The position numbers and the translations under genes are program-made. From Pinibacter soli (lineage in GTDB: Bacteria; Bacteroidota; Bacteroidia; Chitinophagales; Chitinophagaceae), in assembly GCF_029961145.1 (NCBI RefSeq), contig NZ_JASBRG010000007.1, positions 910,155 through 974,154 on the forward strand: a DNA stretch of 64,000 nt. Reading direction: 5' to 3'. Every line of letters starts with the position of its first letter. Within the stretch, counting starts at the first letter, position 1. Below the pieces are notes generated by a model, which saw only the letters and a list, made by a program, of their open reading frames with translations, did not search any database and was not told where the DNA came from. Shown in pieces: positions 25,251 to 32,686 of the stretch.

Positions 25251-26513
25251 ATGACAAAAAAATTTCTTACTTCCCTTCTACTCGCAGCATCAACAACAAG
25301 TTTGTTTGCTCTGGATACCGGCACTCTCGTGCTTAAAAACAAAAGCTCGTTGAACAGAGAAAACGAACTGATCGTCCTCAAAAGAAGCTCACTTCAATCG
25401 AAAATAAAGAACCTTCAACCGAATGAATATTTAGCTTTCATCGCAAATGGCAAATCAGTTCCAGTGCAATTCGACGATATAGATGGCGACGGCAAATGGG
25501 ATGAAGCAGCGTTGATTATTTCCTTTGCACCAAAGGAAAGCATTAAGCTACAACTGCAAGCTTCCAAAAATATGCCACAATATCAGGAAGCCGTTTTTGC
25601 TCACGTAAGACAGAAACATAAAAACCCTGATCAAACCTTCGGCCCACTTGTATTAAGAGATACGATGCCATTCAACAATCCCCCGACAGATTTTTCGAAA
25701 GTGGTATTGCCGCCTTACCTTACTGAAGGTCCAGCATGGGAGAATGATAAAGTTGCATTCAGACTATATTTTGATGCAAGAAATTGTAAAGACATTTATG
25801 GAAAAAGAATCAGCGGTATGGTGATGGATACGGTTGGCTCCGATCCAAAAAATAGTTACCATAACTTCTCCAATTGGGGAATGGATATTCTACGCGTTGG
25901 AAAGTCACTGGGCGCAGGTGCTTTGGCTATTCGCACGAAAACATCAGCCAATGCCGACACACTCATAAGAGTTGGTGGTAGTGCGGTAAAATCAGAAATT
26001 TTCCGTGTGATAAGCGATGGACCTTTACGTGTCATGTTTGAGATGACATATTCATGCGTCATCAACAACAAGCCTTTCACAATTACAGAACGCACAAGCA
26101 TCTGGAAAGGACAATATTTCTATCAATCAGATCTTACTATTTCCGGACTCAGCGCTACAGATGAATTAGTAACGGGCATGGCTGACTTTTATGAGAACAA
26201 TGGTGAGAGTTTAAAAAGCAACAACCAAAACATATATTATTCCTACGGCACACAAAGTGAAAATAAAGATAAGTTAGCACTCGGCATAAGCGTGTCCAAT
26301 AATAGCCACACCTATATGACAAATGCCAACTCTTTGCAAAGTGAAATAAAGGATACCTGGCTCGTTAGCCAGCCCGTTAACAACGGCAAAGTTTCATTTA
26401 GATTCTACGCTTTATGGGAAAAAACAAATACTGCATTTTCCTCGAAAGAAGGTGTAAGAGATTATTTCAACAAAGAGCTTGAATTAATGGCAAGCCCTGT
26501 GGAAGTCAAGTAA
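25251..26513 (+). CDS. DUF4861 family secreted protein
   Basis: The 420-residue protein begins with a signal peptide (FLTSLLLAASTTSLFA) and matches in pattern the DUF4861 family found in glycan-degradation loci: LVLKNKSSLNRENELIVLKRS near the N-terminus, PVQFDDIDGDGKWDEAALII, and YHNFSNWGMDILRVGKSLGAGALAI. The family has no established reaction to my knowledge. It sits between the glmM gene and the convergent third sulfatase, and is probably part of the same catabolic region. The stop codon is followed at once by a TTGAAAG repeat and then a strong terminator. Confidence 0.75.
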   Translation: MTKKFLTSLLLAASTTSLFALDTGTLVLKNKSSLNRENELIVLKRSSLQSKIKNLQPNEYLAFIANGKSVPVQFDDIDGDGKWDEAALIISFAPKESIKLQLQASKNMPQYQEAVFAHVRQKHKNPDQTFGPLVLRDTMPFNNPPTDFSKVVLPPYLTEGPAWENDKVAFRLYFDARNCKDIYGKRISGMVMDTVGSDPKNSYHNFSNWGMDILRVGKSLGAGALAIRTKTSANADTLIRVGGSAVKSEIFRVISDGPLRVMFEMTYSCVINNKPFTITERTSIWKGQYFYQSDLTISGLSATDELVTGMADFYENNGESLKSNNQNIYYSYGTQSENKDKLALGISVSNNSHTYMTNANSLQSEIKDTWLVSQPVNNGKVSFRFYALWEKTNTAFSSKEGVRDYFNKELELMASPVEVK

Positions 26514-26580
26514 TTGAAAGTTGAAAGTTGAAAATGCTGTCTGTGCAAGTCTCTGACAGCAACCAAACATACTTCATCAC

Positions 26581-26626
26581 AAAAAATAAGCTAAGCAAAA
26601 TGTGAATTTGCTTAGCTTATTTTTTG
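26581..26626. terminator. Bidirectional intrinsic terminator
   Basis: AATAAGCTAAGCAAA (from 26585) pairs with TTTGCTTAGCTTATT and is flanked by an A-run on the left and a T-run on the right. It lies between the DUF4861 gene (plus) and the small minus-strand gene at 26644 and serves both. Confidence 0.9.
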
Positions 26627-26643
26627 AACATCAAACCGGACAT

Positions 26644-26886
26644 TTAAACTATTTTAAAACATTGATCATCCTGGTTTTCGGCCAACTCTTTAAACATTTC
26701 CTCCCCAATTTCTATAACATTTGACAATGAAATACTTTCAGTCGTGTATTTCTCTTTCTCTCTGATATATTCTTTGATCCGTTGCCGGTCCATGAATTGT
26801 GGCGATCGAATAAAAAAAGACGCTTCCTCAATTATATTACCATTGTCTGTAACTGTGTACATTGCTACATAATAATAATTATCCAT
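26644..26886 (-). CDS. Small protein of unknown function
   Basis: The frame gives 80 residues from MDNYYYVAMYTVTDNGNII (an ATG two codons further up is possible). The composition is acidic and soluble, with a beta-strand-like N-terminus and a charged middle (REKEKYTTESISL). It has no signal peptide and no motif I recognise. It has its own terminator downstream and stands alone upstream of the sulfatase gene. I consider it real because codon use is even and the ends fit the flanking signals, but function is unknown. Confidence 0.6.
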   Translation of the reverse strand: MDNYYYVAMYTVTDNGNIIEEASFFIRSPQFMDRQRIKEYIREKEKYTTESISLSNVIEIGEEMFKELAENQDDQCFKIV

Positions 26887-26980
26887 AAACAATCCCTTTA
26901 AATTAAAGCGTTAACTATAGAGACGGATTCACGACTTTTATTATATACGGATTTAGGAATAATTCAGATTTATTTTATTC

Positions 26981-28459
26981 TTAATCAAGCGTAAAATGGT
27001 CATCGTGTTCCTTCAACCAGGCAGCCAGCTTGGGCCTCATCAATTTCACCTGCAAATTATCTTTGCTATACAAGTTGTGCTGTTCAAAAGGATCAGCTTG
27101 TATATCGAACAGAAAAGCTTCTGTTTTTTTCTTCGTTTTCTGATAAGCCAATTTGTATTGTGCGGTTCTTATACCTCTGAAACCGGATTGTCCCATTTGC
27201 AAAGTATCGTAGGCCATCGCTCCCATAATGAACTGTTCCGCAGGTTGATCTCCATTTCCTTTCAGGAAATAATTTGCATAGCTTTTACCATCTATCGTTT
27301 GAGAAATTTTGCTTTTTAATCCCGCAAGGTCCAGCAGCGTTGGATAAACATCCGGCAAGCTACCGAGGAAAGTATTGTCCATAGAAGGCTTGATCTTCCC
27401 TTTCCAGCAAATGATAAACGGAATGCGCAACGACTCTTCGTAGATATTGTTCTTAGATTCCTCGTCATGTTTCCCTAGGCAATTGCCATGATCTGCAACA
27501 AATACGATGATCGTATTGTCAAACATTTTCCTTTCCTCCAGTGCATTCACAATGCGGCCAATTTGCGCATCTACTCCTGTGATACTTGAATAATAATTTT
27601 TCACCTCCTTGCGATATTGCTCTCCCATTGGCGTTCCCACCGGAGGAATATCTGCATCCGTCAACAATGAATCAAGTGGAATATTGTTATAGGGTTCGTG
27701 GTATTTTGCAGGTGCGGTATTGTATGGTGAGTGCGGAGGATTAAACGACACTACCATTGCAAAAGGTGCATCAGGATTTCTTACGTTTCCTTTATTATCG
27801 AGAAAATCAATCGCTTTATCCGTCTCATGTATTGGCCCCCACTCATCTACAAAATGAAAGCTATCCCTTGGTGCTTTTGTGTCCCAGTACATAGGCCGCG
27901 AGTGATAGTCGTAAGTATTGTAAGCATACCAGTAATCAAAGCCGTGTCTTCTGTCGAAAGGCGTCCATTCGTTCCATGCAAGTTCCTCTGTATTGTTGGC
28001 AACCGGAATATATGGCTTGTGAGGCGCATCAAGGTGCCATTTACCGATGTAGCCATTGCTATAACCTTGCTGTTTTAACACATCGGACCAGCAAACAATA
28101 TTAGTCGGCAACTCAACTCCGTATGGCGCAGATTTAGAATTTGCATTCGCATGCACTTTGTTTTTAAAAGGATAAGTTCCACTAAAGAACATCGCCCTCG
28201 CCGGCGAACAAACAGGATAGTTCGACACCATTTGTTTTAGCGCCACTCCTTCTTTTGCCAATGCATCTACATTGGGTGTAAACACCTTTTCCTTCTGCAT
28301 GTAGCCTTGCGCCTGCCCGCGCCACTGATCCACAAGGATGACAACAATATTCGGCTTTGCAGTTTTTCCGTTTGTATTTTGTGCTAAGCTGGAAGTGCCG
28401 CCAATGCAGCAAGTCATCGCTAAAGAGAAGTTTATTATCCTGGCAAGTTTTGCAAGCAT
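26981..28459 (-). CDS. Secreted formylglycine-dependent sulfatase (S1 family)
   Basis: The 492-residue protein has a signal peptide (SLAMTCCIGGTSSLAQ), the start PNIVVILVDQWRGQAQGY, and the formylglycine motif CSPAR with Cys84 followed by AMFFSGTYP. The DQWRG variant of the metal-binding start is typical of sulfatases of the choline-sulfatase/iduronate-like subgroups. FVADHGNCLGKH gives the second metal site. It belongs to a different subgroup from the other two sulfatases, so it probably removes a sulfate at a different position or sugar. A TAGGTTTG -7 box lies 56 bp upstream. Confidence 0.93.
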   Translation of the reverse strand: MLAKLARIINFSLAMTCCIGGTSSLAQNTNGKTAKPNIVVILVDQWRGQAQGYMQKEKVFTPNVDALAKEGVALKQMVSNYPVCSPARAMFFSGTYPFKNKVHANANSKSAPYGVELPTNIVCWSDVLKQQGYSNGYIGKWHLDAPHKPYIPVANNTEELAWNEWTPFDRRHGFDYWYAYNTYDYHSRPMYWDTKAPRDSFHFVDEWGPIHETDKAIDFLDNKGNVRNPDAPFAMVVSFNPPHSPYNTAPAKYHEPYNNIPLDSLLTDADIPPVGTPMGEQYRKEVKNYYSSITGVDAQIGRIVNALEERKMFDNTIIVFVADHGNCLGKHDEESKNNIYEESLRIPFIICWKGKIKPSMDNTFLGSLPDVYPTLLDLAGLKSKISQTIDGKSYANYFLKGNGDQPAEQFIMGAMAYDTLQMGQSGFRGIRTAQYKLAYQKTKKKTEAFLFDIQADPFEQHNLYSKDNLQVKLMRPKLAAWLKEHDDHFTLD

Positions 28460-28514
28460 GTTTTCTTGTTTAATGTCTTAACATTATGGCTTGTGGTACG
28501 AGAATGTACAACTA

Positions 28515-28522
28515 CAAACCTA
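28515..28522 (-). promoter_or_regulatory. Candidate Bacteroidota -7 box for the third sulfatase
   Basis: On the minus strand the sequence is TAGGTTTG, an exact match to TAnnTTTG. It lies 56 bp upstream of the sulfatase start. No good -33 TTTG element is seen. Confidence 0.5.
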
Positions 28523-28614
28523 CTAATAGATTTAAAGTAGCAGGGGTAAATTTATTTTTAAAGAGGGGGAATTTTGTATTGGGGGAACTCACATCTACTG
28601 CAAGAGTTTTATTT

Positions 28615-28711
28615 ACCACTAAGGCACTTAGGATACACTAAGCTTCACTAAGAAAAACTTAAACTTTAGACAACCCTTAGTGAAACTTAGTGTCGTTAGT
28701 GCCTTAGTGGT
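28615..28711. repeat. Palindrome with ACTAAG units (copy 2)
   Basis: The left arm (28615-28652) and right arm (28676-28711) are diverged versions of the arms at 24987-25069 and pair with few mismatches. The gap 28460-28747 contains this element, the sulfatase promoter and no gene. Confidence 0.85.
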
Positions 28712-28747
28712 GAATTAGGGATGTTGATATTTGTAAAGTTTTATCCC

Positions 28748-29335
28748 TTAAATAATCCCACCACAAATCATTAATAGGAACGCATAATCAGCACCGAGTC
28801 GATCATTACTTCCCAGCGAAACAACACCGAGCCCGTTCAACACGCCTGACTTATTATTCACGATCAAAAAAACATCTGTAGCATCGGTTATGTAACAACT
28901 AGTTCGTAAGACACCTCTTTTTTTCATGATCGGGCTATAATCAAATGATTGCATCGCATTCAAAACCTTTACAGCTCGTTTATCATATTTCTTATCCTTT
29001 ACTGTATTGTGGCTGACATCATAAGACCTGAATTTGCCTGAGGAATCAACACAAATTTTTACCAGCAAATATTCACCAGTTGGCCCACAATATCTAAAAT
29101 ATGAAATGTTTGTCGCGGCTGAGTCTTTCAAGTTAAACAATGAAGAATCTTTTAAGTGGGCTGCTTGTAATCGACTTTCCAACCTGTCAGCAATGTCAGA
29201 AAAATCTCCTTTAACAATTTTACAGATAGTGTCTAGTCCGTAATATGCAGCATCAATAGACTTAGCTTTTTTGTGCTGTTGACAAAAAGCAATTGATGAT
29301 AAAAAAAGAGAAGTTATGACAAGTATAGTTTTCAT
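28748..29335 (-). CDS. Secreted protein of unknown function, possibly TonB C-terminal-like
   Basis: The 195-residue product has a clear signal peptide (MKTILVITSLFLSSIAFCQQ). The central part, LLVKICVDSSGKFRSYDVSH then KRAVKVLNAMQSFDYSPIMKKRG, is reminiscent in layout of the TonB C-terminal domain used in energy-transducer-like proteins, but the resemblance is weak. It begins 26 bp after the end of the membrane-protein gene at 29362 and is probably in the same transcript. Function is unknown. Confidence 0.6.
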   Translation of the reverse strand: MKTILVITSLFLSSIAFCQQHKKAKSIDAAYYGLDTICKIVKGDFSDIADRLESRLQAAHLKDSSLFNLKDSAATNISYFRYCGPTGEYLLVKICVDSSGKFRSYDVSHNTVKDKKYDKRAVKVLNAMQSFDYSPIMKKRGVLRTSCYITDATDVFLIVNNKSGVLNGLGVVSLGSNDRLGADYAFLLMICGGII

Positions 29336-29361
29336 TATTCAGCGAACATTTCCGATATGAT

Positions 29362-29921
29362 CTAATTATGCACAAGCTTTTCAGATGTAACCAAATAAGT
29401 ATCCCACAAAGATTTCCTCACGCCAATTTCTACAACATAATTTTTCTTAAATGTATATGGTGTGTCTACGGCAAAATCATAATGAAAGCGGGTTGTATTT
29501 CCCATAAAATCATAATAAATCAAACGCTTTCCTGTATTGATATTCGTGATCTTACAGGATACATAATGCGTTTCATTCGAATCAGAAGCTTTAATTATTA
29601 ATAGTTGAAAGGGAATCATTACAAAAAATCTAAACATCAGGACGATCAACAAAAAACCAACGCTAATCCAAAAGGCGCCGTATTCTGCTAATAGCCAGCT
29701 GTAATATTCTTTGTACATAAGGTTCCTCCAATAGAAAAAAGCTGCTAGTGTCAACAAAGACACTCCCATGGTGATACAAAATAGCTCTGTGGAAAAATGA
29801 AGAATGGAACGATCTAAGTAAAAATAAACGACAACAAATGGAAGAATCGTTAAATAGAATAATCTGGATACTAATAGATTGTCAACAAACTTATCTTTCT
29901 TATTTTTTGCAGTTTGGGCAT
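29362..29921 (-). CDS. Small membrane protein of unknown function, apparent frameshift in its N-terminus
   Basis: An uninterrupted frame from 29769 gives 135 residues with a membrane segment (FWISVGFLLIVLMFRFFVMI). In the same frame, open sequence continues upstream and encodes another membrane segment (LFYLTILPFVVVYFYLDRS) without an ATG. An ATG at 29921, one frame off, lies 14 bp after an exact -7 box. Adding one A to the six-A run at 29903-29908 joins them into a 186-residue protein starting MPKLQKNKKDKFVDNLLVSR. The C-terminal part is a soluble beta-rich domain. Function is not known. Confidence 0.55.
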
Positions 29922-29935
29922 TTGATAGTACAGGT

Positions 29936-29943
29936 CAAAAATA
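29936..29943 (-). promoter_or_regulatory. Candidate -7 box
   Basis: The minus-strand sequence TATTTTTG matches TAnnTTTG exactly, 14 bp upstream of the proposed ATG at 29921. Confidence 0.4.
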
Positions 29944-30076
29944 GGGTTAATCGAATGTTTTCCTATAAACAATATCGACTTTCTAAAATAACAATAAAAT
30001 GAATTTGCTCTTGCATGGTTTAACAAATTATTCTAACCAATTGACTAAAAACCTCCTACGCCAACCACTAACTTAA

Positions 30077-30105
30077 TTAGTATTTTATTACTAAATTTAT
30101 TAGTA
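30077..30105. promoter_or_regulatory. Candidate operator of the imuA-imuB-dnaE2 cassette
   Basis: TTAGTA-TTTTAT-TACTAA (30077-30094) is a palindrome with perfect 6-bp arms, and a further half-site TTAGTA follows at 30100-30105. A -7-like TAACTTTC is at 30115-30122 and the imuA start at 30150. The position, overlapping the promoter, suits an SOS-type repressor. No lexA gene is in the window. Confidence 0.55.
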
Positions 30106-30149
30106 TTTCACCTCTAACTTTCGTAATCTTGCAGTAGAATATCTCCTGC

Positions 30150-30926
30150 ATGCAAGCCAATACCATCCATACAGTTCCTACTGGTGACAGCGACAAAAAA
30201 GCGTTGCTTGCACAATTGCAGAGAGCCATTCTGCCCTTGCAGGGAATCAGGAACCCATTGCAAACCCATCCTGTAGAAAATGGTCTGGGCGCCATTAATG
30301 AAGCTTTTCCAAATGGTACATTTCCTTTAGGAGCCGTACATGAATTTATTTCAACAGGAGCAGAAAGTTTTGCAGCAACAAGCGGCTTCATTTCCGGAAT
30401 AACATCTGGCATTATAAAAAACAATGGCATCGTGATCTGGATAAGCACTGCAAGAACCGCTTTCCCATTGGCCTTTCAACATTTTGACATATCACCAGAG
30501 CGAATCATTTTCATCGATCTTAAAAAAGAAAAAGATGCTTTATGGGTAGTTGAAGAAACGCTAAAATGCGAGCATGTTGCCGCTGTTGTAGGAGAAATAC
30601 AACAAATGGACTTTAATCAATCGCGCAGGCTGCAACTCGCAGTAGAAAAAAGCAGGGTGACCGGATTTATCATTCGTAAAGACACAAAAAAAATAATGCC
30701 TTCTGCATGTGTTACGAGATGGCAGATTCAACCGTTGCCTAGCGAATTGCCCAATCATATGCCGGGCGTAGGTTTCCCAAGATGGCAGGTGGAACTATTG
30801 AAAGTGCGTAATGGCAAACCCGGCGCATGGAACGTGGAATGGAGTGAAGGAAAATTCAAGCTGATAGAAAAAGAATTAAACACAGTTTCATTTTCTTCAA
30901 ATCAAAAACGCGAACGATATGCCTAA
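30150..30926 (+). CDS. imuA: ImuA-like translesion synthesis accessory protein
   Basis: This 258-residue protein is a RecA-related ImuA-type protein. Supporting pattern: the segment VENGLGAINEAFPNGTFPLGAVHEF at residues 42-66, GIVIWISTARTAFPLA, and the C-terminal GVGFPRWQVELLKVRNGKPGAWNVEW. No Walker A motif is seen, consistent with ImuA proteins. The gene overlaps imuB by 8 bp, the usual close coupling in this cassette. ImuA works with ImuB and DnaE2 in damage-induced mutagenic bypass. Confidence 0.85.
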   Translation: MQANTIHTVPTGDSDKKALLAQLQRAILPLQGIRNPLQTHPVENGLGAINEAFPNGTFPLGAVHEFISTGAESFAATSGFISGITSGIIKNNGIVIWISTARTAFPLAFQHFDISPERIIFIDLKKEKDALWVVEETLKCEHVAAVVGEIQQMDFNQSRRLQLAVEKSRVTGFIIRKDTKKIMPSACVTRWQIQPLPSELPNHMPGVGFPRWQVELLKVRNGKPGAWNVEWSEGKFKLIEKELNTVSFSSNQKRERYA

Positions 30927-32415
30927 ACGCTATATTTCCATATGGTTCCGTTATTTGCTCACCGATCGCTCTGCACGGCATGCACCGCAACTTAACAAAG
31001 TGCCGTTTGTTTTAGTGGCCCCTGAACGAGGCCGCATGATGATCGTTGCCGCGAATGCACTGGCACAAAAGGAAAACATAGATGCAGGAATGGTACTGGC
31101 AGATGCGAAAGCCGTTTTTCCAGCCTTACAATATAAAGATGCAAAACCGGGATTGGAAATGGTACTGTTACACAATCTCGCCGAGTGGTGCATTCGCTAC
31201 GGCCCGGTCGTAGCAATAGATCTGCCCGATGGCCTGATACTGGATGCAACTGGTTGTGCGCATTTATGGGGCGGGGAAAATGCATACCTGCAGGACATCA
31301 CCAACCGTTTTCGTCGCTTAGGTTATTATGTGCATGTTGCTATTGCCGATACGGTTGGTAAGGCCTGGGCCTTTGCACGTTTTGCATCTTCGGGTAATAT
31401 TATTGTTGATGAAACAAACACTTTACTTTCTTTGACACCTGCTTCTCTTCGCATAGAACACAGCACCATTGAACGTTTAAATAAATTGGGCATACGCCAG
31501 ATCAGAGAATTGGTTAACATTCCACGTCCGGCATTGCGGCGAAGGTTTGGACATTTATTATTACAAAGACTTGACCAGGCGTTTGGGCAGGAACAGGAAT
31601 TTATCCAGCCCGTTCAACCGGTAGAAACTTTTGAAGAACGTTTGCCTTGCCTTGAACCCATTTCCACAGCAAGAGGCATTGAGATTGCATTAACGCGATT
31701 ACTCGACACTTTATGTGAAAGACTTTACAAACAACAAAAAGGCATTCGCACGGCCGTTTTCAAATGTTATCGCATTGATGGAAAAGTTGAGCAAATTGAA
31801 ATCGGCACCAGTCGTGCATCACACAATGCACTGCATCTTTTCAAACTTTTTGAGTTAAAGATCGACACCATTGAGCCAGCTCTTGGTATTGAGTTGTTCA
31901 TTTTACAGGCACCGAAAGTGGATGACATTATTGTGCCGCAGGAAAAATTATGGAACGGCACTAGCGGTTTGCTGGATCCCGGCATTGCAGAGTTAATTGA
32001 TCGTATAGAAGGGAAAGTCGGGCCGGGGCATATTCATCGCTATTTGCCTGCTGAACATCACTGGCCGGAACGCTCTATCAAGCCTGCAACATCGCTTGAT
32101 GACACGCCTTTGATTCCATGGAGAACGGATAAGCCAAGGCCAATACAACTATTACCCGTTCCTGAAAAGATTGCAGTAACCGCACCCATTCCGGATTACC
32201 CGCCAATGCAGTTTAACTACAAAGGCAAACTGCATAAAGTGGCAAAAGCAGATGGCCCCGAACGCATAGAACGGGAATGGTGGATCGATAAAGGATTGCA
32301 CAGAGATTATTATGTGGTGGAAAATGAACAGGGGCAACGCTATTGGCTGTTCCGTTTGGGACACTACGACGAAGAACAGAAACCAGAATGGTATGTGCAT
32401 GGATTTTTCGCATGA
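30919..32415 (+). CDS. imuB: ImuB, Y-family DNA polymerase-like protein
   Basis: The 498-residue protein has a Y-family polymerase fold: KRYISIWFRYLLTDR at the N-terminus, GMVLADAKAVFPAL, and LPDGLILDATGCAHLWGGE. The acidic residues that bind metal in active Y-family polymerases are replaced near the N-terminus (ISIWFRY), as expected for ImuB, which is an adaptor rather than an active polymerase. A C-terminal domain (WWIDKGLHRDYYVVENEQGQ) matches the conserved ImuB tail. Overlap with imuA indicates translational coupling. Confidence 0.9.
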   Translation: MPKRYISIWFRYLLTDRSARHAPQLNKVPFVLVAPERGRMMIVAANALAQKENIDAGMVLADAKAVFPALQYKDAKPGLEMVLLHNLAEWCIRYGPVVAIDLPDGLILDATGCAHLWGGENAYLQDITNRFRRLGYYVHVAIADTVGKAWAFARFASSGNIIVDETNTLLSLTPASLRIEHSTIERLNKLGIRQIRELVNIPRPALRRRFGHLLLQRLDQAFGQEQEFIQPVQPVETFEERLPCLEPISTARGIEIALTRLLDTLCERLYKQQKGIRTAVFKCYRIDGKVEQIEIGTSRASHNALHLFKLFELKIDTIEPALGIELFILQAPKVDDIIVPQEKLWNGTSGLLDPGIAELIDRIEGKVGPGHIHRYLPAEHHWPERSIKPATSLDDTPLIPWRTDKPRPIQLLPVPEKIAVTAPIPDYPPMQFNYKGKLHKVAKADGPERIEREWWIDKGLHRDYYVVENEQGQRYWLFRLGHYDEEQKPEWYVHGFFA

Positions 32416-32422
32416 AGAGAGA

Positions 32423-32673
32423 GCACACAGATGACACTGATTGGACTGATTTACACTGATTTTTTTTAACGATAATTCATTTTTGCAACAACTTAAATAT
32501 TGAGTTTTTTTGTGAAACCAGCAGTAGTACCGTGTTTGAGCTTCGGTTGTGTCACTCACTTCAACAATAGTAATTCTTATGAACAAAGAGAGCAACAGGT
32601 TGTGTTATTAACGAAGAGTTTGTATCAACAAAAAAATCTGTGTAAATCAGTCCAATCAGTGTCATCAGTGTGC
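32423..32673. repeat. Inverted repeat with CTGATT units between imuB and dnaE2
   Basis: The left arm (about 32423-32468) repeats ACTGATT at about 10-nt spacing and ends in a T-run. The right arm (about 32631-32673) is the near-perfect reverse complement. The spacer is about 160 bp. The gap 32416-32686 holds no gene. The element lies inside what should be one operon. Confidence 0.85.
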
Positions 32674-32686
32674 TAAAAAAAAGCAT

